Of a stretch of DNA of 55,315 bases, positions 34,713 to 46,026 are shown in pieces. The position numbers and the translations under genes are program-made. Position 1 is the first letter of the stretch, and every line of letters begins with the position of its first letter. Source of the stretch: PALSA-505 sp035308365 (GTDB lineage: Bacteria; Actinomycetota; Actinomycetes; Streptosporangiales; Streptosporangiaceae); the NCBI GenBank assembly GCA_035308365.1, contig DATGGU010000130.1, positions 1-55,315 on the forward strand, read 5' to 3'. Below the pieces are notes generated by a model, which was not told where the DNA came from, did not search any database, and worked only from the letters and a program-made list of their open reading frames with translations.

Positions 34713-35251
34713 TGCGCGGCACGGCCGGCGGGCTCGGCACGCCCTACCCACTGCACACGCTCATGCCGGCGGTATACCAGGAGGACTCGTTCACGCCGCG
34801 GTTCACCGCCGCGATCGACGAGGTGCTCGCCCCGATCGTGTCGACGCTCGACTGCCTCGGCGCCTACCTGGATCCGATGCTCGCCCCGGACGACTTCCTT
34901 CGCTGGGTGTCGAGCTGGTTCGGCGAGGTTATCGACGAGAACTGGCCGCCGCAGCGGCGGCGCCGGTTCGTCCTGGAGGCCGTCGAGATCTTCCGCACCC
35001 GCGGCACGGTCGCCGGGCTGATCAAGGAGCTGGAGCTCGCCACCGGCGGCCGGGCCGAGATCGCCGAGAGCGGCGCCGTGTCCTGGTCGCTGAAGCCAGG
35101 CGCCGAACTGCCCGGCGAGGACGTGCCGCGGCTGGCGGTCCGCATCGTGGTCGACGACGTCTCCACGGTGAACCAAACGGCACTGGATGCCCTCATCAGG
35201 GCGGCGAAACCCGCCCACATCGTGCATCGGCTGGAGGTGCTCAGCTCATGA
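34712..35251 (+). CDS. tail protein I (baseplate)
   Basis: 179 residues, overlapping the baseplate J stop by one base. It shows the tail protein I pattern: PLHTLMPAVYQEDSFTPRFT, APDDFLRWVSSWFGEV and RRFVLEAVEIFRTRGTVAGL followed by IKELELATGG. These proteins join baseplate wedges in phages and eCIS and can carry fibres, but no fibre gene follows. The end overlaps the zinc-ribbon gene by four bases (ATGA). Confidence 0.9.
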   Translation: MRGTAGGLGTPYPLHTLMPAVYQEDSFTPRFTAAIDEVLAPIVSTLDCLGAYLDPMLAPDDFLRWVSSWFGEVIDENWPPQRRRRFVLEAVEIFRTRGTVAGLIKELELATGGRAEIAESGAVSWSLKPGAELPGEDVPRLAVRIVVDDVSTVNQTALDALIRAAKPAHIVHRLEVLSS

Positions 35252-36834
35252 TCGTCTGCCGTAAGTGCGGATCCCATAACGGAGACGCGGACGCGTTCTG
35301 CGGTTCCTGCGGAAGCTTCCTCGAATTCACCGGTGAGAAGGTCACACCCAAGATCTCCGAGGAATTCGTCCAGCAGGCCGAACAGGAGGCCGCAGCGCCG
35401 CCACCGCCGAAACAGAGCCTGATGGCCCGCCTGCAGGGCGCCGTCTTCTCCGCCATCACGGTCGTGCCCGAGGGCTCGGCCGCGGCCGGTGCCAAGCCGG
35501 GTCCCGGCGGGCCTGCTGGCGGACCCGGTGCCAGGCCGGGCGCTCCGCCACCACCTGGACCACCGCGGCCGGGGGGAGGTGCCCCGCCGCCACCACCAGC
35601 CCCGCGTGGAGCTGCACCCCCGCCACCGGCTCCGCGCGGGGCTGCCCCCCCGCCACCACCACCGCCCGGCCGCGCCGCACCGCCGCCCCCTCCGCCCGGC
35701 GGCGCTCCGCCACCACCGCCACCCGCACCGGGCGCCGGCCCGCCCCCGGGTCCGCCCAGGGCCGCCGCGCCACCGCCGCCACCCGGCCCGGGCGCTCCGC
35801 CACCGCCGCCACCCGGCCCGCCCAGGGCGGCCGCGCCACCCCCACCGCCGGCCCCGGCCGCCACACCGGCCGATCTGGTCGCCCCCATCAGCAAGCCCGA
35901 TCCGGTCAAGCTGCCCGACGCCGCGGCAGCGGCCACCGAGGCGCCCGTCAGGCCGTCCGCCGACGGCTCCAGCAAGCCGCAGGAACGCACGCCGGAGATC
36001 GCCCGGGCCCGCGCGGCCGCCGTGACCAAGACCAAGCCGACGCACCGGCTGCGCCCCGGCGACCTGATCTGCGGTCAGTGCGGCGAGGGCAACCCGCCGG
36101 CCCGCAAATTCTGCAGCCGCTGCGGTACCTCGCTGACCGAGGCCGTGCCTGCCCACGTGCCCTGGTGGCGCCGGCTGAAGCTCAGGCGCGGCCCCCGGGT
36201 GACCGCGGTCCCGGCTACGGGCAGCGGCCCCGGCCGGCCGCCGGCCGGGCGCGACGTCAAGCACTCGATGCGCAAGCTGTACCGCAAGGGGCGGCTGGTC
36301 GCCGGCGCGCTCATCCTGGTGGCCGGCCTGGTCTACGGCGCCTACCCGCCGTTCCGGAACATGATCAACAGCAAGGTGGCGTCGTTCAAGAGCAAGGTGA
36401 CCAACTCGATCAACGTCCACTACGTCCCGATTCACCCCGTGACGGTGAGCGCCAGCGCGCAGGCGCACGGGCATCCGGGCGAACTGGCCGTGGACAGCTT
36501 CAGCAACACCTACTGGCTGGCGCCGTTCTCGCTGACCGACTTCCCCACGCTGAACCTGACGTTCTCCCATCCGGTGACGCTGACCCGAATGATCATCTTC
36601 TCCGGCGCGAGCGGCAATTACCTGGCCGACAGCCGGCCATCGCTGCTCGTGCTGCTGTACTCCAACGACGAGTCGTTCACGCTCACCCCGCAGGACACGC
36701 CCAAGTCGCAGACCCTGAACATTCACAACGCAGTGGAGATCAAGAGTGTCAAGATCGAGGTCGAGGGAACCTTCCCGGGAAACCACAGCGCCGATGTCGC
36801 GATCAGTGATATCGAGCTGTTTGGGATCGGGTAA
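35248..36834 (+). CDS. double zinc-ribbon, single-pass membrane protein with discoidin-like domain (putative CIS membrane adaptor)
   Basis: 528 residues. Zinc ribbon 1 is at residues 4-21 (CRKCG...CGSCG). A linker rich in PPP repeats spans about 80-210. Zinc ribbon 2 is at about 275-294 (CGQCGEGNPPARKFCSRCG). A basic segment precedes one membrane span near 350 (LVAGALILVAGLVYGAYPPF), giving N-in topology. The outer C-terminal domain, about 395-528, begins VTVSASAQAHGHPGELAVDS then NTYWLAPF and resembles discoidin/F5-8C-like carbohydrate-binding folds. It is the last gene of the structural operon and overlaps tail protein I by 4 bases, so it is made with the baseplate. The layout resembles the membrane adaptor described for Streptomyces injection systems. 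That equivalence is inference. Confidence 0.85.
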   Translation: MIVCRKCGSHNGDADAFCGSCGSFLEFTGEKVTPKISEEFVQQAEQEAAAPPPPKQSLMARLQGAVFSAITVVPEGSAAAGAKPGPGGPAGGPGARPGAPPPPGPPRPGGGAPPPPPAPRGAAPPPPAPRGAAPPPPPPPGRAAPPPPPPGGAPPPPPPAPGAGPPPGPPRAAAPPPPPGPGAPPPPPPGPPRAAAPPPPPAPAATPADLVAPISKPDPVKLPDAAAAATEAPVRPSADGSSKPQERTPEIARARAAAVTKTKPTHRLRPGDLICGQCGEGNPPARKFCSRCGTSLTEAVPAHVPWWRRLKLRRGPRVTAVPATGSGPGRPPAGRDVKHSMRKLYRKGRLVAGALILVAGLVYGAYPPFRNMINSKVASFKSKVTNSINVHYVPIHPVTVSASAQAHGHPGELAVDSFSNTYWLAPFSLTDFPTLNLTFSHPVTLTRMIIFSGASGNYLADSRPSLLVLLYSNDESFTLTPQDTPKSQTLNIHNAVEIKSVKIEVEGTFPGNHSADVAISDIELFGIG

Positions 36835-36893
36835 AAATTTACGATGCCAGCAAACACTCAGCGGGCGCGAAACTATCCGGCATTATCCAGCCG

Positions 36894-37325
36894 CTAACCG
36901 GCCTTGACGGTTTCGTTGGTGGTGATGAATTCGGCGGTGCCCGGCTTGGCGTCGACCGGGTCGGGCACCGGGCCGGCCGGGGTGGTCTGGGTGGCCGGGA
37001 CCTCCACCGTGAACAGCGCGGTGAACTGCTCGCCCTTGATGAGGATTACCTTGCCGTTCTTGGCGATCACGGTCTGATTGCTGGGCAGCAGAGTGAGGGT
37101 GAGTTTCCCGGTGCCGGGATTGGTGAACGGTGGCGCGGTATAAGGAAGCGGCTCGTCGAGTTCGGCCGGCAATTCGTCGCCCAGCAGGCAGGCCGGGGTC
37201 CCGGCCACGCTGAGGTTCGTGCTCGATCCGGTCAGCCCGGCGGGCGCCTCGAGCATCGGCACGACCGTGGGCGGAGGAATTGTCACCTTGACCATGTCAC
37301 CGGTCTTGATAATAAAGTCAGGCAT
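36894..37325 (-). CDS. PAAR-like spike-tip protein (putative)
   Basis: 143 residues from the ATG at 37325, with a strong Shine-Dalgarno GGGAGGTG 5 bases upstream. The frame is open further up but out of context. The sequence is beta-rich: IIKTGDMVKVTIPPPTVVPM, GSSTNLSVAGTPACLLGDEL, YTAPPFTNPGTGKLTLTLLP and NGKVILIKGEQFTALFTVEV. This is the pattern of PAAR-like proteins that cap VgrG spikes, although conserved metal-binding His/Cys residues are not evident (one Cys). It is encoded on the opposite strand, convergent with the structural operon. It could alternatively be a small cargo or a chaperone. Confidence 0.6.
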   Translation of the reverse strand: MPDFIIKTGDMVKVTIPPPTVVPMLEAPAGLTGSSTNLSVAGTPACLLGDELPAELDEPLPYTAPPFTNPGTGKLTLTLLPSNQTVIAKNGKVILIKGEQFTALFTVEVPATQTTPAGPVPDPVDAKPGTAEFITTNETVKAG

Positions 37326-37631
37326 GAAAGCACCTCCCCTTACCAGGACCCTACGCATGGTTACGGCATTAACATCGGCTGGTGGGCGGACAATTAGTTC
37401 CCGGCAGGGTGGGGCCACCGGAGAATGGCGGCAGGGACCATGACGGGGTGTCTCCCGCGCTGGTGGTGCAGGCCCGGCGGCCGCGGGCCTGCCGCCGCCG
37501 GGCGGGCAGCCGGCGGCCGCCCGGGTTGCTCCTTTTGGCCCGCCCCGGTGCGGAATCCGGCAGCGGCAGGTGCGCGGCTCACGTTGCGATGAGGAACGCT
37601 TCGATAACGCTACTGCCTGTAACCTCGCCGA
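37326..37631. other. divergent intergenic region at the end of the eCIS locus
   Basis: 306 bases between the PAAR-like gene and the exported protein gene, which must hold both promoters. The middle (about 37460-37540) has many interleaved GGCGGCC/GGCCGCC-type runs that could fold into strong hairpins. I see no coding frame I would support. Confidence 0.4.
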
Positions 37632-38714
37632 GTGATGCCGAAGTCCGAACGCAACTCCCTGACTGGTCCCGGTTCCGGTGGGGCACGCCGGAACCGGGCG
37701 GGATCCCCGGCGCTGGGCGTGCTCGCCGGAGCCGCGCTGATGTGCGCGGGCACAACGGCGGCGGCGCTCGCCGCGGCGCACTCCGCGGGGGTTACGGCGC
37801 CGCAGGTGTGCCAGCCCCTGCCCTTGCCGGACAGCCAGCCGGCCGGGCCGTGGCCGGTCCACCTGTCGTTTCCGCCGCTCAGGCTGGCCAGGAAGATCCT
37901 GCACAAGCTGGACCGGGCGCTGGCCGCCGCTCCTTCATCCTCGCCCACGCCGTCGCCCGTGGACCTGTGCGTGAGCCTGCAGGCGGTGACGGCAACGGCG
38001 CAGCCGGGCCAGGCGGCCGCGTACCGGATCCGGGTCTGGCCGTCCGGCGGGACGGTGGACGGCGTGTCGGTGCAGGTCTCGGTCACCACCGGCCGGCCAT
38101 CACCGCCGTTCCGGTCGCCCGCCTTCAGTTACTGCGGCGCCGGGGACGGCACGGCCACCTGCACGGTGGGAACGCTGCAGGCGTCTCAGGCCAGCGAACT
38201 GCAGGCGCAGACGGATGTGCCCTCGGCCGCACCGGCCGGTGACACGGTCACGCTGACCGCGACCGTGACCGGCACGGCCAGCGGGGCGGCCGGCAACGGC
38301 AAGGTCACCGCGTCGGCCACGGTGAGCGTCATCGCGGCGCCGCACACCAGCCCGCGGCCAACCCCAACGCACGGCTCGCCGGGCCACGGCAGGCCGCACA
38401 GTTCCAGCTCTCCTGGAGACCTCGGCACCGGGTTGCGGCCCGGCGGCCTGCCGTCGCTGAGCAACTCCAGCGGTTCTGTCACCGCGGGCAACCCGTCCAT
38501 CGCGTTCCCGGCGATCAACCCCGGGCCATCCTCCGTACCCGGCACGCCAGCCCGCAGCGTCAAGCCAGCCCGTGGCCCATACCGGCCGTCGGCGGCCGCG
38601 AACATCCTGCCGCTGAACGGGGGGCAGGTCGGTGCCCAGGTCGCCGGGCTGATCGTGCTGGTCCTCGGCGTCGCCCTGGTCATCGTCCGGGTGTCGCTGC
38701 GCAGGCCAGGGTGA
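37632..38714 (+). CDS. exported, C-terminally membrane-anchored protein with DUF11/CARDB-like domain
   Basis: 360 residues from GTG 37632 (ATG at 37635 equally possible). The N-terminus is basic, followed by a hydrophobic segment, GVLAGAALMCAGTTAAALAA, a signal peptide or anchor. A beta domain (about 110-235; LQAVTATAQPGQAAAYRIRV; PAGDTVTLTATVTGT) resembles DUF11/CARDB-like repeats, with two pairs of cysteines. A Ser/Pro/Gly-rich linker follows, and a C-terminal membrane helix (AGLIVLVLGVALVIVRVSLR) ends in a short basic tail. This is the typical layout of an actinobacterial cell-surface protein. Its position at the eCIS locus edge suggests an accessory role, but function is unknown. Confidence 0.75.
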   Translation: MMPKSERNSLTGPGSGGARRNRAGSPALGVLAGAALMCAGTTAAALAAAHSAGVTAPQVCQPLPLPDSQPAGPWPVHLSFPPLRLARKILHKLDRALAAAPSSSPTPSPVDLCVSLQAVTATAQPGQAAAYRIRVWPSGGTVDGVSVQVSVTTGRPSPPFRSPAFSYCGAGDGTATCTVGTLQASQASELQAQTDVPSAAPAGDTVTLTATVTGTASGAAGNGKVTASATVSVIAAPHTSPRPTPTHGSPGHGRPHSSSSPGDLGTGLRPGGLPSLSNSSGSVTAGNPSIAFPAINPGPSSVPGTPARSVKPARGPYRPSAAANILPLNGGQVGAQVAGLIVLVLGVALVIVRVSLRRPG

Positions 38715-38730
38715 CAAGCTAGGTCTGTGG

Positions 38731-39795
38731 TCATGCGGCGGTCGGGGCCTGTGCACGCTCCGGGATCGTGCCGGCGATCTCGTTGGTCGCGCGCACAATC
38801 CTGGGGCGCTGCCGGGCGAAGTACACGGCGGCGGTGACGAAGCCGACCGCGACCGGGGCACCGGCGCCGACCAGAGTGAGCGTCCGGCGCCTGCGGTGCC
38901 CGGCAGCGGTCCAGGCCGCGGCCGGGCGCCCGTAGCCGTCGACGAAGGCCCACAGCGGGAAGCCGATCAAGGCCACGATCCCCATTGTGATGGCCAGCGG
39001 CGTCGTGCCCACGCCGAGCAGCTTGAGCGCGCTGCCCATCAGCACGAAGGCCAGAATCGGGCGGAGCAGCAGGTTGGAGGCCCGCGAGGACAGCCAGGAA
39101 CCCGCGATCACGCCGGGGATGCTGCCGACCACGATCGCCGCGGTCAGCCCGAACTTCAGCCCGCCGAACAGCGCGTGCCCGGCGGCGGCTGAGGCGACCA
39201 GCGGCATCGACTGGACGATGTCCGTGCCGACCAGCCGCTTCATCGACAGCTTCGGGTAGACGATCATGAGCAGGACGATCATCAGCGAGCCGGACCCCAC
39301 CGACGTGATGCCGACCAGGAAGCCACCGAACACGCCGATCACCACGGTCAGGATCCGCTTCACCCTGATCTCGGGCTCGGGCTCCTCGGCAACCTCGCCG
39401 CCCTTGCGCTTGGCCGCGCTGTCGATCAGCAACCTGATCAGGATCGCGGCGGCGGCGAGGATGATCGCGGCGCCCATGGCGTACTCGATGTTCTGCTGCA
39501 TCACCTTGCCGGCACCGAGCGCATGATCGATGAACACACCGGCGAAGGCCGCGGGCACCGACCCCAGCGAAAGCCAGCCCACCAGCCCCATGTGCACGGT
39601 GCCGCGCTTGAAGTGGATGGCCCCGCCGAACGGTTTCATGATCGCCGACGCCACGATGTCGCTGGACACCGCCGAACTGGGCGCCACCCCGAAAATCAGG
39701 ATGAGGATGGGCGTCATCAAGGCGCCCCCACCGGCCCCCGTCATCCCGACGAGGACCCCGACGATGAGTCCGGCTATGACGATGTCAAAACTCAT
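38731..39795 (-). CDS. TauE/SafE family permease
   Basis: 354 residues with about nine membrane segments. The two-fold family repeat is visible: IAGLIVGVLVGMTGAGGGAL then MTPILILIFGVAPSSAVSSD in the first half, and GFLVGITSVGSGSLMIVLLM then MKRLVGTDIVQSMPLVASAA in the second. TauE/SafE proteins move sulfite, sulfoacetate or other anions. The substrate is unknown here. An extra C-terminal helix and a basic tail lie beyond the family core. It converges on the exported-protein gene with a 16-base gap. Its promoter is probably in the AT-rich stretch near 39880-40030. Confidence 0.9.
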   Translation of the reverse strand: MSFDIVIAGLIVGVLVGMTGAGGGALMTPILILIFGVAPSSAVSSDIVASAIMKPFGGAIHFKRGTVHMGLVGWLSLGSVPAAFAGVFIDHALGAGKVMQQNIEYAMGAAIILAAAAILIRLLIDSAAKRKGGEVAEEPEPEIRVKRILTVVIGVFGGFLVGITSVGSGSLMIVLLMIVYPKLSMKRLVGTDIVQSMPLVASAAAGHALFGGLKFGLTAAIVVGSIPGVIAGSWLSSRASNLLLRPILAFVLMGSALKLLGVGTTPLAITMGIVALIGFPLWAFVDGYGRPAAAWTAAGHRRRRTLTLVGAGAPVAVGFVTAAVYFARQRPRIVRATNEIAGTIPERAQAPTAA

Positions 39796-40146
39796 AAATA
39801 CCTCCGCCCGAGTACCTGTGCCGGGAGCGGCTGCCGGGCCCAGTCGCTCCCCGCGCTGTCCTGGGTGGACATATGAACGATCCTAGAGGATTTTCCCATC
39901 ATTTCAATCTTAAAACTGGATGAGTTTTCTTGAGTTAATCGATCTATAAAATTGCTATTATGGATAGCGCAGGTGACAGGCTATTCAGATCTAACCAACT
40001 GGTAAAGTCGATTTAGTCGGGAAAGGCCAGCATGACGCTAACCGGCGATCGCTTGAGCCTCATCTGTTCATGCGGCTCACGGCCTGCAACCGCGCCCCGC
40101 GAGTGAACTCATCACCCCGTACCGGCGAACAGGTCTTCCGGAGATT
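39796..40146. other. intergenic region with AT-rich island, right border of the inserted block
   Basis: 351 bases between the permease gene and pyrF. About 39890-40020 is strikingly AT-rich for this genome and includes a small hairpin, AAAACT-GGATG-AGTTTT (39912-39928). It may hold the permease promoter. No convincing pyrF terminator with a T run was seen on the minus strand downstream of the pyrF stop, and no coding frame is supported. Confidence 0.5.
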
Positions 40147-40881
40147 TCAGGTAAGGCCACGAGTGGATAACTGGACGCGGACCGCTGCCACCTGCCGGCG
40201 GAGGGAGGCGGCGATCGCGGCGGCGGCGGCGCCGGGGTCGGCGGCGCCGGTGATGGCGCGGCCGATCACCAGCAGGTCGGACCCGGCCGCGATGGCCTGC
40301 TCGGGGGTGGCTATCCGGGCCTGGTCGTGGGCGTCGATGCCGGCCGGGCGGACGCCGGGGGTGATCAGGGTGATCTCCGGGCCGACCTCGGCGCGGACGG
40401 CGGCGACCTCGTGGGGGGAGCAGACCAGGCCGCTGGCACCGGCTTCGACGGCGAGCGTGGCCAGCCGGAGCACCCAGTCGGCCGGCGAGCCGCTCACCCC
40501 GATCCGTTCAAGGTCTCCGGCGCTGAGCGAGGTCAGCGCGGTGACGGCGGCGATTGGCGTGCCGGGAGCGGCCTCGACGGCGGCGCGGATCATTGCGGGG
40601 CCGCCGGCCGCGTGTACGGTGACGAGCCGCGGGCGCAGCCGGGCGACGGCGCGGACGGCACCGGCCACGGTCGCCGGGATGTCGTGCAGCTTGAGGTCGA
40701 GGAAGATCTGCACGCCGCTCGCGCCGCGGATCGAGGCGACCGCGCCCGGACCATAGCGAAGATAGAGCTCAAGGCCGATTTTGACGGTGCTGACGTGCGG
40801 CGTGACCAGACCGGCCCACTGCGACGCGGTCTCCAGGTTGGGCGCGTCCAGGGCAACAGCAATCGGTGCAGGACTGGTCAT
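40147..40881 (-). CDS. pyrF: orotidine 5'-phosphate decarboxylase
   Basis: Last step of UMP synthesis: decarboxylation of OMP. The 244 residues match the type 1 (E. coli-like) subfamily, with the catalytic FLDLKLHDIPATV (Asp-Lys-His-Asp network), the phosphate loop ITPGVRPAGIDAHDQARIAT and VIGRAIT near the C-terminus. It is the last gene of the pyr operon, 15 bases after pyrD. Many Streptomyces have the longer type 2 enzyme, so this host is likely from another order (inference). The usual downstream neighbour mihF is missing here. Confidence 0.97.
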   Translation of the reverse strand: MTSPAPIAVALDAPNLETASQWAGLVTPHVSTVKIGLELYLRYGPGAVASIRGASGVQIFLDLKLHDIPATVAGAVRAVARLRPRLVTVHAAGGPAMIRAAVEAAPGTPIAAVTALTSLSAGDLERIGVSGSPADWVLRLATLAVEAGASGLVCSPHEVAAVRAEVGPEITLITPGVRPAGIDAHDQARIATPEQAIAAGSDLLVIGRAITGAADPGAAAAAIAASLRRQVAAVRVQLSTRGLT

Positions 40882-40896
40882 GGTTTACCCCCTTCC

Positions 40897-41853
40897 CTAT
40901 CGTAGGCTCTGCTGCCGGGCGGTACCTGAGGGTTTGTGGGCAAGTCCGATGACGTCACCCAGCCGGTCCAGCCCGTGGCGGCCAAGCTCGTCGCCGAGCT
41001 CACGGAGGATTCGGTCGCAGGCGCCTGGATCGTGGAAGATCGCCGTACCCACGCTGACCATGGACGCGCCGGCCAGGATCAGTTCGAACGCGTCCCTACC
41101 CGTGCGGACGCCGCCCATGCCGATGACCGGGATATCGGGCAGCGCCTGCTTCACCTGCCATATGCACCGTACCGCGACCGGGCGGATGGCCGGGCCGGAC
41201 AGGCCGCCGGTGATCCCGGCGAGCACCGGGCGCATGGTCCGGGTGTCGATGGCCATGCCAAGCAGCGTGTTTATCAGCGACAGGCCGTCGGCCCCGGCGG
41301 ACACGCAGGACCGGGCGATCGCGACGATGTCGGTGACGTCCGGCGACAGCTTGGTGAACACGGGGATGTCGTAGCGGGCGCGCGACCGGACGGCCTCGGT
41401 CACGGCGGCCGCCGCCACCGGGTCGCAGGCGAACACGGTGCCGCGGTCTTCGACGTTCGGGCAGGAGATGTTCACCTCGATCGCGGTGACCCCGGGCGCG
41501 TCGGAGAGCCGGCCGGCCAGCTCGGCGTACTCGGCCACGCTGCCGCCGGCGATCGATACCACGGCGCGGGCACCCTGGGTGAGCAGCCAGGGCAGGTCGC
41601 GCTGGAGGAACGCGTCGATGCCCGGGCCCTGCAGGCCGATCGAGTTCAGCATGCCGCTGGGTGTCTCGGCCATCCGCGGCGTGGGCCGCCCGGCCCGGGG
41701 CGCCAGCATGATCGACTTGGTCACCACCGCGCCAAGCTTGGCCACGTCGGTGAACCTGGACAGCTCGCGGCCCGCCGCGGCGCACCCGGAGGCGGTGAGG
41801 ATCGGGTTGGGCAGCTCGATGTGCCCGAGCTTGGTCCGCAGGTCAGCCGGCAT
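40897..41853 (-). CDS. pyrD: dihydroorotate dehydrogenase, catalytic subunit (class 1B)
   Basis: Oxidises dihydroorotate to orotate on FMN. The 318 residues show class 1B features: NPILTASGCAAAGRELSRF near the N-terminus, MLNSIGLQGPGIDAF, the active-site Cys in VNISCPNVEDRG (class 1 uses Cys, class 2 uses Ser), and IGMGGVRTGRDAFELILAGA for FMN phosphate binding. Class 1B enzymes work with PyrK and NAD+, and the pyrK gene overlaps the start of this gene by 11 bases, so the two subunits are translationally coupled. Confidence 0.97.
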   Translation of the reverse strand: MPADLRTKLGHIELPNPILTASGCAAAGRELSRFTDVAKLGAVVTKSIMLAPRAGRPTPRMAETPSGMLNSIGLQGPGIDAFLQRDLPWLLTQGARAVVSIAGGSVAEYAELAGRLSDAPGVTAIEVNISCPNVEDRGTVFACDPVAAAAVTEAVRSRARYDIPVFTKLSPDVTDIVAIARSCVSAGADGLSLINTLLGMAIDTRTMRPVLAGITGGLSGPAIRPVAVRCIWQVKQALPDIPVIGMGGVRTGRDAFELILAGASMVSVGTAIFHDPGACDRILRELGDELGRHGLDRLGDVIGLAHKPSGTARQQSLR

Positions 41854-42726
41854 GACGATGTCCAGGGGCGCCGAGCGCGTCGAAGGGGATCGTGCCGATG
41901 TCGTCCCAGCGCACGGCCTGACCGCTGAACACCGGGCCGGCTATGCAGGACCGCGTCATCCTGGTCACCCCGTCGTCGCCGACCACCGGCAGAACGCAGG
42001 TCATGCAGACCCCGATGCCACAGGCCATGGACTCCTCGACCAGGGCAAGCACGGGGATCTCGTAGCGGTCGGCGAACTCGGTCACCGCGCGCAGCATGGG
42101 CATCGGGCCGCAAGCATAGATCACGTCAGTGTGCGCCTCATGGATCACCCGGGCCAGCGCATCGGTCACCAGCCCGCGCAGGCCCATCGAGCCGTCCTCG
42201 GTGGTGATCGTCGCGGTGCGGCCGTTGCGGCGCGCGGTCAGCGAGCCGAACACCCGGTCCGCGCTCGCCGCGCCGAGCAGGAAATCCACCTGGCAGCCGC
42301 GCGAGCGCAGCCTGCCCGCCAGCGGGAACAGCGGCGCGCTGCCGTAGCCGCCGCCGACCAGCAGGCAGTTGGCCGGATCCCGGGGCAGCGGGAACGGGCG
42401 GCCCAGCGGCCCGGTGACGTCCACCACGTCCCTGGCCCGGCGGCGGGCCAGCCAGCGGGTGCCCGGGCCGTGCGCGGAGAACACGAACTCCACCGTGCCG
42501 CCGTGGTCGGGGCCAACGTCGTGGATGGAGAACGCCCGGCGCAGCAGCATCGAGGTCTCCGGGCCGCCGACCGCGACCGCGACGAACTGACCCGGCCGGA
42601 ACGCCCGGGCGATCCGCGGCGCCACCACGGTCATCGCGTAGTAGGCATCCACCCGGCGCAGGGTCAGCACGGGCCCGGCCACCTGCACGGGCCCGAGTTC
42701 GGCCTTCGATTTACCGTCCTGCATCG

Positions 42727-42730
<4 letters not shown>
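41843..42730 (-). CDS. pyrK: dihydroorotate dehydrogenase electron transfer subunit
   Basis: 295-residue FAD and [2Fe-2S] subunit that passes electrons from PyrD to NAD+. The N-terminal ferredoxin-reductase-like FAD domain includes FRPGQFVAVAVGG and LLRRAFSIHD. The NAD domain has CLLVGGGYGSAPLFPLAGRL. The cluster ligands are four cysteines in ACGIGVCMTCVLPV and, further on, RSCIAGPVF. It overlaps carB by 4 bases upstream and pyrD by 11 bases downstream. Confidence 0.95.

Positions 42731-46012
<3,282 letters not shown>

Positions 46013-46026
<14 letters not shown>

Noticed and set aside
36835..36893. Terminator between the zinc-ribbon gene and the PAAR-like gene
   Set aside because: GTAAAAATTTAC has too short a loop for a hairpin, and no other stable stem with a T run was found.
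11280..40146. Whole block as a prophage or integrative element
   Set aside because: No integrase, capsid, portal or terminase genes, no tRNA at the edge and no flanking direct repeats seen. The tail-like genes fit an eCIS instead.
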